From assembly GCF_002939385.1 (NCBI RefSeq), contig NZ_MULI01000013.1, positions 62,001 through 126,000 on the forward strand: 64,000 nt of DNA. Direction: 5' to 3'. Every line of letters starts with the position of its first letter. Within the stretch, counting starts at the first letter, position 1. Source of the DNA: Streptomyces sp. MH60. GTDB lineage: Bacteria; Actinomycetota; Actinomycetes; Streptomycetales; Streptomycetaceae. The notes below the pieces were generated by a model. The model saw only the letters and a program-made list of their open reading frames with translations. It did no database searches and was not told the origin of the DNA. Shown here one piece after another: positions 47,583 to 56,067 of this stretch. The translations under genes and the position numbers were made by a program.

Positions 47583-49513
47583 ACCCCGGCGGGGCCGCCG
47601 GGTCCCGCGTGGCCCAGCAGCGCGGAGATGCGGTCCGGTGCCACCGGCCGGGAGTAGAGCCAGCCCTGGCCGGTGTCGCAGCCGATGCGGCGCAGCCGGG
47701 TCGCCTGGTCCGAGGTCTCCACGCACTCGGCGGTGACGGTCAGGCCGAGGCGGTGGGCGAGCTGGACCATCGCCTCGACGATGACCTCGTCGGCCGGGTT
47801 GGCCACCTCGCCGGGTCCCGCGTCGGACACGGCCGCGTACTGGAAGCCCCGGACGAACGCGCCGTCCAGCTTCAGCACCGAGACCGGCAGGCGACTGAGG
47901 TAGGCCAGGTTCGAGTAGCCGGTGCCGAAGTCGTCGATGGCGATGTGGACGCCCATGTCGCTGAGCGCCTTGAGGACCTGGAGGGGGCGCCCCGCCGAGC
48001 CCATCACGGCCGACTCCGTCAGTTCCAGCTGGAGCAGCTCCGGGGCGAGGCCCGTCTCCTCCAGGGTGCCGGCCACGTCGGCCACCAGGTCGGAGTCCCA
48101 GACCTGGCGGACCGCCACGTTGACGCTGACGAAGATCGGCGGCTCGTCCGGATGGGCCAGCTGCCAGCGTCGGGCCTGGTGGCAGGCGGTGCGCAGGATC
48201 CAGCGGCCGAGGGGAACGATCGAACCATCCTCCTCCGCCAGTGCGATGAACCGATTCGGCGCCAGTACGCCGAACTGAGGATGATTCCAGCGGATGAGCG
48301 CCTCGACGCCCCGCACCCGGCCGTCCTCCATGCCGACCAGCGGCTGGTATTCGAGGGCGAACTCGCCGCGTTCGATGGCGGGACGGAGCGTGGCCGCCAG
48401 CGCCTGGCGGGTCATGCGGTTGGCGTTGCGCTCGGGGTCGAAGAGGGTCCAGCGGGCCCGGCCGTCGGCCTTGGCCCAGTACAGGGTCGTGTCGGCGGCC
48501 TGCATCAGCGCGGTGGGAGTGGTGCCGGCGGTGTGGCGTTCGACCACGCCGACCGAGGCGGTGACCGACAGCCGGCGGTCGGAGAGCTCGAAGGGCGGCT
48601 GGAGGGCCGCCAGGACCGCCCCGGCCAGGTCGGCGAGCTGGTCGGTGCCGGTGGAGTCCTCCACCAGCAGGGCGAACTCGTCACCGCCGAGCCGGGCCAC
48701 CAGGGGCGCGCCGGACCGGGGGTGGGCGGCCTCCTCCGCGCACCTGGTCAGCCGTTCGGCCACGGCGGCGAGCAGCCGGTCGCCGACGCGGTGGCCGTGG
48801 GTGTCGTTGACGGCCTTGAAGCCGTCCAGGTCCAGGTAGCACACGCCGATCCGGCCGGTGCCGCCGTGCTCGTACGACTCCGCCTCCAGCGCGGCCGTCA
48901 GGCGTTCGAAGAACAGGGCGCGGTTGGGCAGCCGGGTCACCGGGTCGTGCATCTGGAGGTGGCGCAGCCGGGCCTGGAGCTCGCGCCGGGCGCTGACGTC
49001 GGTGACGGAGAGCAGCAGGCCCGGGGTGTCCCCGCCGCCGGAGTCCCCGGAGTCGGCCAGTGGCTCGACCGTCACCTGCGCCCACAGGGAGTGCCCGTCG
49101 CCCCGCTTCAGCCGTCTGGTGCAGCGCAGCCGGGGCCGGTGGCCGCGCAGCACCTCGCGGTAGGCGTGCCAGGTACCGGCGTCGGAGGCGAGGTCGACGA
49201 GATCGGCCGCCACGCAGCCGGCCAGCGCGGCCGGGTCGGTGCCGAGCAGGGTGCCCAGGGTGTCGTTGGCGCTGACGACCAGGCCCTCGGCGTCGACGAC
49301 GGCCATGGCGAGCGGGGCCGCGGTGAACACCGACCGGTAGGTCGGCGGCCCCGTACGCCCGGCACGGGGAGCCAGACCGTCGTCACTCTCTGTAATCACC
49401 GGGCCGAGGTCTGCCGCGGGCGCCGGCCCTTCGGAGGTTCCGTTCACCGCTCGCTCCCGCAGTGCCTCGATCTCTGTTCGTGCTCTGTTCGTGCAGGAAA
49501 GTGTGCCGATCAT
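47558..49513 (-). CDS. cdgA: PAS-GGDEF-EAL c-di-GMP turnover protein CdgA
   Basis: This 651-aa soluble protein has a PAS domain (about 55-170), GGDEF domain (about 185-365, intact GGDEF at 276-280) and EAL domain (about 375-620, intact EAL at 404-406, [11 protein letters not shown]). Both catalytic motifs are therefore kept. The position five residues before GGDEF reads S-G-A-P, so the RxxD inhibitory site is missing. From memory the S. coelicolor orthologue (SCO2817) makes c-di-GMP, is repressed by BldD and blocks aerial growth when overproduced. The start at 49513 is the first in-frame ATG after a low-complexity stretch; the frame extends to 49729 without a good site. Confidence 0.93.
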
Positions 49514-49779
49514 AGAGGCTGACACCGGACCCTTCCAGCCGCCGTCCCGCGTTCCGGACCGAGCGACCCCTCCGGCAGATCGTTTCTGCTCACACCTGGA
49601 CGGGCCCGTCACGCCTCCGACCAGTTGTGACGTTCCGTGAGTGTCTTCGCGGTGTCGGCCGGGAGAACTCCGTCGAAATCCCGGCCGGCTCACCCATCCG
49701 GTGCAGGCGAACAGGGCGCAATACGACAATCATGCACAAGCTGGACGCGGTGTCCCGTCAACCGCGTCCGGAGGTCCAT

Positions 49780-51084
49780 GTGCCGCGCCAGCTCCCCCTG
49801 AGGCGGTCTCCCCGGGAGGCGGGCACGGCGCGGGCGGCGCGGAGCAGGCTGCGCAGCACCACCGCGGTGTGCACGACGATGTCGGCGCTCGCCGCGACCT
49901 CGCTGATCACCGCGCCCTCGGTCGCCGAGCCCTTCTCCCCGGAGCCCTGCGCGCTCCAGCGCACCGACGTGCACCACTCGGAGGGCCTGGACACCTGGAA
50001 CGCCACGTACCCGCGGCCCGCCCGCACCCTGGACGCGGTGATGGTGTTCCTGTCCTTCCCCGACTCCCAGCCGCTGACGTCACCGGCGGAACTGGCCGCC
50101 GACCACTTCCCCGCCACCGGCGACTTCTTCCGGCGCGCCTCCTACGGCGCCTTCACGCTCCGCCCGCATCCACTGCGGGACTGGATCCGGATGCCGAGCC
50201 CGTCGACGTCGTACGCCATACGGCGCGACTGGAGCCCGGAGCACCGGGCCGCCTACCTGCGCGACGCGCTGGCCGCGTCCGACCGGTACGTCGACTTCTC
50301 CCGGTACGACGTCGTCTACTTCGTCGCGGACCCGGACGCGCCCGGGGTGGACTCCGACGCCACGAAGGTCGTCAACCTGGACACCCCGATGCGGGCCGAC
50401 GGCACCGACATCCGGCGGGTGGTCACGGTCTTCGAGAACCATCCGCCGGACCGGCTGGTGCTGGCCCACGAGACGGGGCACGTCTTCGACCTGCCCGACC
50501 TGTACCACCGGCCGGTGGACGGCAAGGGCGACTGGGACACGCACGTCGGCGACTGGGACCTGATGGGCAGCCAGTTCGGGCTCTCTCCCGACCTGCTCGG
50601 CTGGCACAAGTGGAAGCTGGGCTGGCTGCAGCCCCGGCAGGTGGCCTGCGTGCGGGGCGGCGAGCCGACCCGGCTGACGCTGGAGCCGCTGGGGGCGGGC
50701 CCCGGGGTGGTGGTGACCGGCGCCGCCGGCGCGCCGGCCTTCGGCCTCGGGCGGGGCACGAAGCTGGCGGTGGTGCGCACCGGCGCGGGCAGCGCGCTCG
50801 CCTTCGAGGTGCGCACGCCGGTCGGCAACGACGTCTCCTCCTGCCGGGCGGGGGTGCTGGTGTACCGGGTGCACAGCGGGGCGGAGTCGGGGGGCGGGCC
50901 GGTCGAGGTGGTCGACGCCCACCCGGACACCGAGGCCTGCTGGGCCGACTCGGTCTACCCCCCGCTCGCCGACGCTCCCGTGGCACTCGGCGAGAGCTTC
51001 ACGGTGCCGGGCGACAACGTACGGGTGGAGGTCGAGGACCGCACACAGTCGGGCACCTGGACCGTACAGATCACCCCCGGCTGA
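49780..51084 (+). CDS. Secreted M6-family zinc metalloprotease
   Basis: This protein of about 434 aa has a long basic N-terminus and then a hydrophobic signal (TTAVCTTMSALAATSLITAPSVAEP). The M6 catalytic core contains HETGH in LVLAHETGHVFDLPDLYHRP and a met-turn-like WDLMGSQFG. A C-terminal beta domain (TRLTLEPLGAGPG; VEVEDRTQSGTW) follows. I chose the GTG at 49780 because GGAGGT lies five bases upstream; ATG 49732 is possible but lacks a site. Immune-inhibitor-A-type protease function is inferred. It is divergent from cdgA. Confidence 0.85.
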   Translation: MPRQLPLRRSPREAGTARAARSRLRSTTAVCTTMSALAATSLITAPSVAEPFSPEPCALQRTDVHHSEGLDTWNATYPRPARTLDAVMVFLSFPDSQPLTSPAELAADHFPATGDFFRRASYGAFTLRPHPLRDWIRMPSPSTSYAIRRDWSPEHRAAYLRDALAASDRYVDFSRYDVVYFVADPDAPGVDSDATKVVNLDTPMRADGTDIRRVVTVFENHPPDRLVLAHETGHVFDLPDLYHRPVDGKGDWDTHVGDWDLMGSQFGLSPDLLGWHKWKLGWLQPRQVACVRGGEPTRLTLEPLGAGPGVVVTGAAGAPAFGLGRGTKLAVVRTGAGSALAFEVRTPVGNDVSSCRAGVLVYRVHSGAESGGGPVEVVDAHPDTEACWADSVYPPLADAPVALGESFTVPGDNVRVEVEDRTQSGTWTVQITPG

Positions 51085-51421
51085 CCGTCCGTCCCCGGAC
51101 TCCACGGACCCCCGCCCGAGCCGCCCCCCCGGCCACAGCGGGCGACACCCGGACCGGCCGACACCCACAACCGCGGCGGGCGAGCCATACCCCCGGGACC
51201 ACGGCGACACCCGGACCGGCCCACACCCACAGCCCGCGGCAACACCCACGCGAACCAAGCCCCGCCCACGGCGGGCGACCCCACACGAACCAGAACCCCG
51301 GCGCCCCACCCATCCCCGGACCACGCAGCCCCTGCGCGAGCCCACCATCCCCGGACCACCGCGCGGGGGGGGTGTGGGTGGCGAAGCCCCCACAACGCGC
51401 GGCGAAGCCGCGCAAAAACAA
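51085..51421. repeat. Low-complexity intergenic block with degenerate direct repeats
   Basis: This stretch of about 340 bp after the protease stop carries no credible gene. Two 28-bp units starting GCGACACCCGGACCGG (51142-51169 and 51204-51231) are identical except for one base, and shorter GCGGGCGA/CACCCACA/CCCCGGACCAC fragments recur through 51360. Composition is very C-rich on this strand. Confidence 0.7.
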
Positions 51422-51467
51422 CGATGGCGAGGAGGTTCGCGCTTTCCGCGAACACGCCTCGCCATCG
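51422..51467 (-). terminator. Nested hairpin downstream of tRNA-Lys
   Basis: An 11-bp outer stem, CGATGGCGAGG (51422-51432) with CCTCGCCATCG (51457-51467), encloses a 6-bp inner stem TTCGCG/CGCGAA. It starts seven bases beyond the tRNA 3' end on the minus strand. Confidence 0.75.
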
Positions 51468-51473
51468 CCATCG

Positions 51474-51547
51474 TGCGCCGCCAGGGACTCGAACCCCGGA
51501 CCCGCTGATTAAGAGTCAGCTGCTCTAACCAACTGAGCTAGCGGCGC
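51474..51547 (-). tRNA. tRNA-Lys (CTT anticodon)
   Basis: The minus strand gives a complete cloverleaf. The acceptor stem GCGCCGC pairs with GCGGCGC, the D-arm is GCTCAGTTGGTTAGAGC, and the anticodon stem CTGAC/ATCAG holds a CTT anticodon. The T-arm is CCGGGGTTCGAGTCCCTGG, and discriminator A follows at 51474. CCA is not encoded. Its 5' end overlaps the last ten bases of the preceding protein-coding gene. Confidence 0.95.
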
Positions 51548-52134
51548 CTGCTGACGTCGTAGACCTTAGCACCCTGGTCGGCGGGAGGAAAAATCGAAAT
51601 CCGCACCGCCGCGCGGGCCGCCCGCACGGCCGCCCAGAGCAGGATCTCCGGGCCGGGCAGCCACGGCTGGCGGGTGTCCGGGGCCACCAGCCAGCGGGAC
51701 CCGGAGCGCGGGGGCGCCCCCGCGGGGGCCGGTACGGTCACCGCGTCCCCGGCGCCGTGGCACAGCAGCGGCGGCACCTCACCCCTGCGGCCGTCCTCCC
51801 GGCCGCGGGCGCCCCATTCCTCCCAGTCGAGCAGCGACGGCAGCCGCTGGGCGGTGCCCGGCGCGGCGAACAGCAGCATCCGGCCGCGGAACTCCGCCAC
51901 CGGGCCCGAACCCGGGCCGTCGTCCCACAGCCGGTCCAGCATCCGGCGGCCGAAGATCGCGGGAGCGCTCACCACGTCGAAGGCGGAACCGCAGGGCAGG
52001 ACGACCGGGGCGTCGGGCCGCTCCTCCCAGAGCGAGAGCGTGCTGCGCGGGTACGCGCCCGCCGAGGCCAGCCAGGCGGCGCCGTCCGAGGTGACGTCCG
52101 AGACGTGGGGCGTGGCATTGCGTGGGCTGCTCAT
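51538..52134 (-). CDS. Prim-Pol-like Streptomyces protein ending inside tRNA-Lys
   Basis: This 198-aa protein contains VVLPCGSAFDVVSAPAIFGRRMLDRLW, FRGRMLLFAAPGTAQRLPSLLDWEEWG and SRWLVAPDTRQPWLPGPEILLWAAVRAAR. That order matches the Streptomyces proteins annotated as bifunctional DNA primase/polymerase N-terminal domains. I do not see the full catalytic acidic triad, so activity is uncertain. ATG 52134 or ATG 52143 could start it. The stop TAG at 51538-51540 lies within the 5' end of the tRNA gene, an overlap of ten bases in the same direction. Confidence 0.65.
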   Translation of the reverse strand: MSSPRNATPHVSDVTSDGAAWLASAGAYPRSTLSLWEERPDAPVVLPCGSAFDVVSAPAIFGRRMLDRLWDDGPGSGPVAEFRGRMLLFAAPGTAQRLPSLLDWEEWGARGREDGRRGEVPPLLCHGAGDAVTVPAPAGAPPRSGSRWLVAPDTRQPWLPGPEILLWAAVRAARAAVRISIFPPADQGAKVYDVSRRR

Positions 52135-52286
52135 ACCGCCCATGTCTACCGGGCGTGCGCAATCCGCTCCGCCGGGTTACCGGAAACCGGGACACGGCGG
52201 CCGGGAGGGGAGTATCTTGCCCACCCTCCTGGCATATGCGCCCTGGCTACTCGGCCGCCCGGCCGCCCCGCTGGCCGGCTCCCGGT

Positions 52287-52634
52287 TCACTCGGCCGGTT
52301 CGCCGCGCATCAGGTCCCGTCCGAACTCGACCATCTTCTTGGCGTAGTCCTCGGTCCACTCGGCGCGCTCGGCGATGTCGGCGGCCGTCAGCCGGTCGAA
52401 CCGCCTGGGATCGGCCAGCTGCGCCGCGGCGATCGCCTGGTACTCCATCGCCCGGTCCGCCGCCGCGCGGAACGCGTGGGTCAGCTCGGTGGCCCGCTCC
52501 AGCAGGGCCCGGGGGTCGTCGATCGACTCGAGGTCGAAGAAGTGCTCGGGATCGGCGGCCGCCTCCGCCGGCTCGAAGAGCAGGGGCGCGGGGCGTAGCC
52601 GCGGTTCGTGCCGACGCGGCGTGGGCTCCGCCAT
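52287..52634 (-). CDS. Small conserved protein of unknown function
   Basis: This 115-aa protein is acidic and helical: RALLERATELTHAFRAAADRAMEYQAIAAAQLADPRRFDRLTAADIAERAEWTEDYAKKMVEFGRDLM. The segment DRLTAADIAERAEWTEDYAKKMVEFG looks like a helix-turn-helix. GAGGAGGAG precedes the ATG at 52634. No signal peptide. The function is unknown; a small DNA-binding or structural protein is possible. Confidence 0.65.
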   Translation of the reverse strand: MAEPTPRRHEPRLRPAPLLFEPAEAAADPEHFFDLESIDDPRALLERATELTHAFRAAADRAMEYQAIAAAQLADPRRFDRLTAADIAERAEWTEDYAKKMVEFGRDLMRGEPAE

Positions 52635-52784
52635 GTCTTCTCCTCCTCGTACGTGACGACGGCCCGTCCCCGGGTGCGGGGGCACTCCGGTGGAGTGGGC
52701 CACCGTCCATTGTCCCGCGCCCGCGCAAGAGGGCGGGGCGTGCCCGGAGCCGCGATCCGGTCACACCCCGCCCGCCGGGCCGCG

Positions 52785-54350
52785 TCAGCCCGCGTACGTC
52801 TCGAACTCGGCGACCTTCGGGGTGCCCGAGGCGCCGGTGATCTCGAAGGTGATCTTCTCCAGCGAGACCGGGGAGAAGCCGATCACGCCCGCTCCGCTGC
52901 CCGAGGCCAGGACGGCGCCGGTGTCGTGGTCGACGACGCGGTAGGAGCCGATGGTGCCCTCGGAACCGGCCGCCTCCCGAATGTTGATCTTGGCGACGGT
53001 GGTCGCGGAGGACCACTTGACGGAGATGGAACCGGTCGTGCCGGCCGGGGACCAGTACGTGCCGAGGTCACCGTCGCGCACGTTGCCGTAGCTGGTGCCG
53101 CTCGCCTTGGACGAGCCGTCGGCGCCCGCCCCGACGCTCAGGTTGGTCCCGCTCGGCGGATCGGTCGGGTCCGGGTCCGTCGGGTCGGTCGGGTCGGGGT
53201 CGGTCGGGTCCGGGTCGGTGGGGTCGGTCGGGTCCGGGCTCTGCGGCGTGCAGCTGCCGTCCGACACCTTCAGCCCCTTGTTCGCGCCCGCCGTCGCGCT
53301 CACGACGGACGGCACGCAGGAGGCGTCGTCGAGGCTGTAGGAGTACGGGATGGACACCGTGGTGTTGGACTGCGGGTTCGGACCGGCCGGGTTGTTGTCC
53401 TCGCCGGGCTCGGACCAGGTCACGTTGTCGAAGATGTTGCCGCTGACCTGCCAGGTGCCGGCCTGGTCGGTGTAGAAGGTGCCGAGGACGTCCTTGGAGT
53501 CCTCGAAGTAGTTGTTGTCCACCTTGGCCTTGGCGCCGGCCCGGGAGTTGATGCCGGACTCGTTCAGGCTCTTGTAGTGGTTGTTGTACACGTGGGCGAT
53601 CCCGCCGCGCAGCAGGGGCGTCCGGGAGTCGATGTTCTCGTACAGGTTGTGGTGGAAGGTGACGTAGCCGTTGGACCGGTCGCTCTCGCTGGACCCGATC
53701 AGCCCGCCGCGGCCGGAGTTGCGCAGGACGCTGTAGGACAGGGTCACGTACTGGGTGTTGTCCTTCATGTCGAAGAGGCCGTCGTAGCCCTCCGACTCCC
53801 CGCCGGAGGCCTCCAGGGTGGAGTGGTCGACCCAGACGTTGCGGACGTCGCTCTCCATGCCGATGGCGTCGCCGCCGTTGGAGGTGGGCGAGCCGGACTT
53901 CTTGACGTTCCGTACGGTCACGTTCTGGATGACGATGTTGCTGGACTCCCGGATGTGGATGCCCAGCTGGTCGAAGACGGCACCGCCGCCGACCCCGACG
54001 ATCGTGATGTTGCTGACCTGCTTCAGCTCGATCTTGTCGGCCGCGGTGCTGCAGCTGTCGCCCGACACCTTGCTGGTGTTGCCGTGGTTGATGGTGCCCT
54101 CGACCTCGATGGTGATCGGGGTGCTGCTGCTGGCCCGGCCGCACAGGGCCTGGTGGATCGCGGTGCCGGTGGTGGCCCGCACGGTCTGCCCGCCCGCGCC
54201 GCCGGTCGTGCCGCCGTTCTGGGTCGCGTAGCCGGTGGCGCCGCCGGCCGCGGCCGCCGCCTCGGGCATCGTCAGCACCACACCGGCCGCGGCCGCGAGG
54301 GCCAGCGTGCCCAGTGCCGCTTGGAGTCGCAGCGCGACTGGTCGTCTCAT
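52785..54350 (-). CDS. Secreted pectate lyase (PL1) with C-terminal carbohydrate-binding domain
   Basis: This 521-aa exported enzyme has a signal peptide (LGTLALAAAAGVVLTMPEAAAAA) and a right-handed beta-helix lyase domain to about 355. The lyase domain contains NIVIQNVTVRNV, GIGMESDVRNVWVDHSTLEA, YENIDSRTPLLRGGIAHVYNNHYKSLNESG and DNNYFEDSKDVLG. An Asp-Pro-Thr repeat linker (DPTDPTDPDPTDPD) follows, then a discoidin-like beta-sandwich domain (SYGNVRDGDLGTYWSPAGTTGSISVKW). I use the ATG with GGGGAG eight bases upstream. A LacI-type palindrome lies 74 bp upstream. It acts on plant pectin outside the cell. Confidence 0.92.
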   Translation of the reverse strand: MRRPVALRLQAALGTLALAAAAGVVLTMPEAAAAAGGATGYATQNGGTTGGAGGQTVRATTGTAIHQALCGRASSSTPITIEVEGTINHGNTSKVSGDSCSTAADKIELKQVSNITIVGVGGGAVFDQLGIHIRESSNIVIQNVTVRNVKKSGSPTSNGGDAIGMESDVRNVWVDHSTLEASGGESEGYDGLFDMKDNTQYVTLSYSVLRNSGRGGLIGSSESDRSNGYVTFHHNLYENIDSRTPLLRGGIAHVYNNHYKSLNESGINSRAGAKAKVDNNYFEDSKDVLGTFYTDQAGTWQVSGNIFDNVTWSEPGEDNNPAGPNPQSNTTVSIPYSYSLDDASCVPSVVSATAGANKGLKVSDGSCTPQSPDPTDPTDPDPTDPDPTDPTDPDPTDPPSGTNLSVGAGADGSSKASGTSYGNVRDGDLGTYWSPAGTTGSISVKWSSATTVAKINIREAAGSEGTIGSYRVVDHDTGAVLASGSGAGVIGFSPVSLEKITFEITGASGTPKVAEFETYAG

Positions 54351-54423
54351 CCTCGGTCTCCCCATTCGCCTTCACATGCCGGAACGGACGCCATGGCGTG
54401 ATCATGTCAATCACACGCTGGCG

Positions 54424-54435
54424 GAAAGCGCTTTC
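54424..54435. promoter_or_regulatory. LacI-type palindrome GAAAGCGCTTTC upstream of the pectate lyase
   Basis: This perfect 12-bp palindrome with a central CG pair is typical of LacI-family operators. It lies 74 bp upstream of the pectate lyase start. It differs from the CebR boxes (GGGAGCGCTCCC). Confidence 0.5.
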
Positions 54436-54578
54436 TCGGCGTGAGAATAGGGGGAGCTCTGGGAGCTGACAAGAGTTCAGACGCGCCTCCGCATGTTCAT
54501 ATTCGGGATCAACGTCCGTCTACATGAACGTTCGGCGCTCGATGTGCACCCCGCCCGGAGCTGCGGTACGATCATCTT

Positions 54579-54728
54579 GCCTGATCACGGGGACCAACTC
54601 CCCGCAACGGGCACTGCGTTGGTGGTCCAAGGAAAGACGCCCCACTTCCCGTGGGGAAATGCAGGTGCAAGGCCTGCCCAGCGCTCGACGAGAACCCCGG
54701 TCCCGCTCACGCGGCCCGGGGTTCTTCC
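54579..54728 (+). ncRNA. Candidate structured small RNA with its own terminator
   Basis: This region between the divergent pectate lyase and the peptidoglycan-binding gene lacks a credible protein but holds a run of hairpins. These are CGGGGA-CCAAC-TCCCCG (54588-54604), TTGG-TGGT-CCAA (54619-54630), CCCCAC-TTCCC-GTGGGG (54640-54656) and a T-arm-like GCAGG-TGCAAGG-CCTGC (54661-54677). A 9-bp GC-rich stem GAACCCCGG/CCGGGGTTC (54692-54724) ends it. TACGAT (54567-54572) could be a -10 box giving a start near 54579. It might be an sRNA or a leader of the downstream gene. I do not recognise a known riboswitch class. Confidence 0.5.
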
Positions 54729-54863
54729 GTGTCGGCTCCCCGCGCCCGCGGGTACCGCGCCGGTTTACCCGGCCTACCACGCTCGTTGTCGCACCCTCGT
54801 TGGATGCCACGGCCGCACCCGCCCCCTAGCGTTTCCGGCGACCGATCCGTCCACGGAAGGGAC

Positions 54864-55253
54864 ATGACCATGCGGGGGAAGAAGGCACTGGTGATCCTGG
54901 CCGTCTGCGGGGCGCTGTTCGGCGCGGCCGGCACCGCCGCCGCCGCTCCGGACGCCGGCCCCCAGCGGGCCGCGGGCCCCGGCACCCGGTACTGCGGGCT
55001 CTACGACTTCATCGGGTTCGCCTGCGGCTACTACGACGGGAGCCGCTACACCGACTACGGCGACCGGGGCGCGCACGTGAAGGAGATCCAGGCCCTCCTC
55101 ACGTACTTCGGGTACTCGGTCGGCCGGTACGGGATCGACGGCGAGTTCGGCTCGGCCACGCGGTCGGCCGTCATCGCGTTCCAGCGGCACAACAAGATCG
55201 GGGTCGACGGCATCGTCGGCCCCGACACCTGGTGGGCGCTGCGTACACCCTGA
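54864..55253 (+). CDS. Secreted peptidoglycan-binding (PG_binding_1) protein
   Basis: This 129-aa exported protein has a signal peptide KKALVILAVCGALFGAAGTAAA. A short Cys-containing segment (YCGLYDFIGFACGYYDG, two cysteines) is followed by a PG_binding_1 domain: AHVKEIQALLTYFGYSVGRYGIDGEFGSATRSAVIAFQRHNKIGVDGIVGPDTWWAL. The domain has the usual D-G-x-F/W-G-x-x-T and VDGIVGPxTW pattern. GGAAGGGAC precedes the ATG. No catalytic domain is attached; it may act as a cell-wall anchor or modulator. Confidence 0.9.
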   Translation: MTMRGKKALVILAVCGALFGAAGTAAAAPDAGPQRAAGPGTRYCGLYDFIGFACGYYDGSRYTDYGDRGAHVKEIQALLTYFGYSVGRYGIDGEFGSATRSAVIAFQRHNKIGVDGIVGPDTWWALRTP

Positions 55254-55335
55254 CCGGTCCGGCGACACCGGGGGCGGGTGCGGAGCGGCTCCTCGCTCCG
55301 GACCCGCCCCCGGCCCGTTCCCCGGCGCACCCGCC

Positions 55336-56067
55336 TCAGGCCTGCACCACCGGCTCCCGCGTGAACAGCGCGCCCAACTCCGGCGCGTTGACCCGGCGGT
55401 CGGCCAGGCGCAGGCCCTCCCAGACGGTGACCTGGTTCGCGGTGAGGACCGGCTTGCCCAGCTCCTTCTCCAGGGCCGGGATGTGGGCCGCCGTGTGCAG
55501 GGCCGTGTCCGGCAGGAGCACCGCCCCGGCGTCCGGGCGGTCGGCGGCGCGGGCCAGCGCCAGCACCTCCTCCTCGGACCAGGTGCCGACCTCCGCCGCG
55601 GTGATGATGCCCGAGCTGACCACGTCGGCCACCCCGATGCCGGCGGCGCCGAGGAAGTCCGCGAAGATCCGCGCCACGTCGTCCGGGTAGGTCGCGCCGA
55701 TCGAGACCCGCCGCACCCCGATCTCCTTCGCCGCGTGCACGAAGGCGAAGGAGGTGGACGAGGCCGGCATCCCCGCCGCCTGGGCCAGGGCGCGCACCTG
55801 TTCGTGGGCGCCCTCCCAGCCGTGCACGAAGCTGCCGCTGGTGCAGGCCCACACCACGGCGTCGGCGCCGGCCAGCCGCAGTTCGGCCACGCCCGCCTCC
55901 AGCCGCCGCGGCGAGCCCATCTCCAGGAGCGCGTCCACCCGGTGGGCGTCCTCGCCGATGTCCGTGTGCACCAGGTCCACCCGGATGTCGCTGCCCAGGA
56001 GCTGCTCGATGCGTGGGTAGTCGTCCTCGCCGGAGTGGCCCGGGTACAGGAATCCCAGTGCTGTCAT
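55336..56067 (-). CDS. Maleate isomerase/Asp-Glu racemase superfamily protein (EutA-like)
   Basis: This 243-aa protein has the two catalytic cysteine regions of the superfamily. One is WACTSGSFVHGWEG near residue 75. The second position near ADRPDAGAVLLPDTALHTA has no cysteine (DT instead of a C-T pair). This asymmetry suggests a one-cysteine enzyme such as arylmalonate decarboxylase-like rather than a racemase. It is coupled by ATGA to the upstream paralogue and lies near an Ehu transporter, where EutA-type proteins are known. The start at 56067 has GAAGGG upstream. Confidence 0.75.
   Translation of the reverse strand: MTALGFLYPGHSGEDDYPRIEQLLGSDIRVDLVHTDIGEDAHRVDALLEMGSPRRLEAGVAELRLAGADAVVWACTSGSFVHGWEGAHEQVRALAQAAGMPASSTSFAFVHAAKEIGVRRVSIGATYPDDVARIFADFLGAAGIGVADVVSSGIITAAEVGTWSEEEVLALARAADRPDAGAVLLPDTALHTAAHIPALEKELGKPVLTANQVTVWEGLRLADRRVNAPELGALFTREPVVQA

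Noticed and set aside
49514..49640. BldD box upstream of cdgA
   Set aside because: GTGAC/GTGAG elements are present near 49627-49642 but the match to the BldD palindrome is too weak to claim by eye.
51474..51547. Possible att site or integrated element at tRNA-Lys
   Set aside because: No integrase, no direct repeat of the tRNA 3' end and ordinary core genes on both sides.
54493..54867. Open frame of 124 codons through the candidate RNA
   Set aside because: No ribosome-binding site, atypical composition, and it runs through several perfect hairpins; an RNA explanation fits better.
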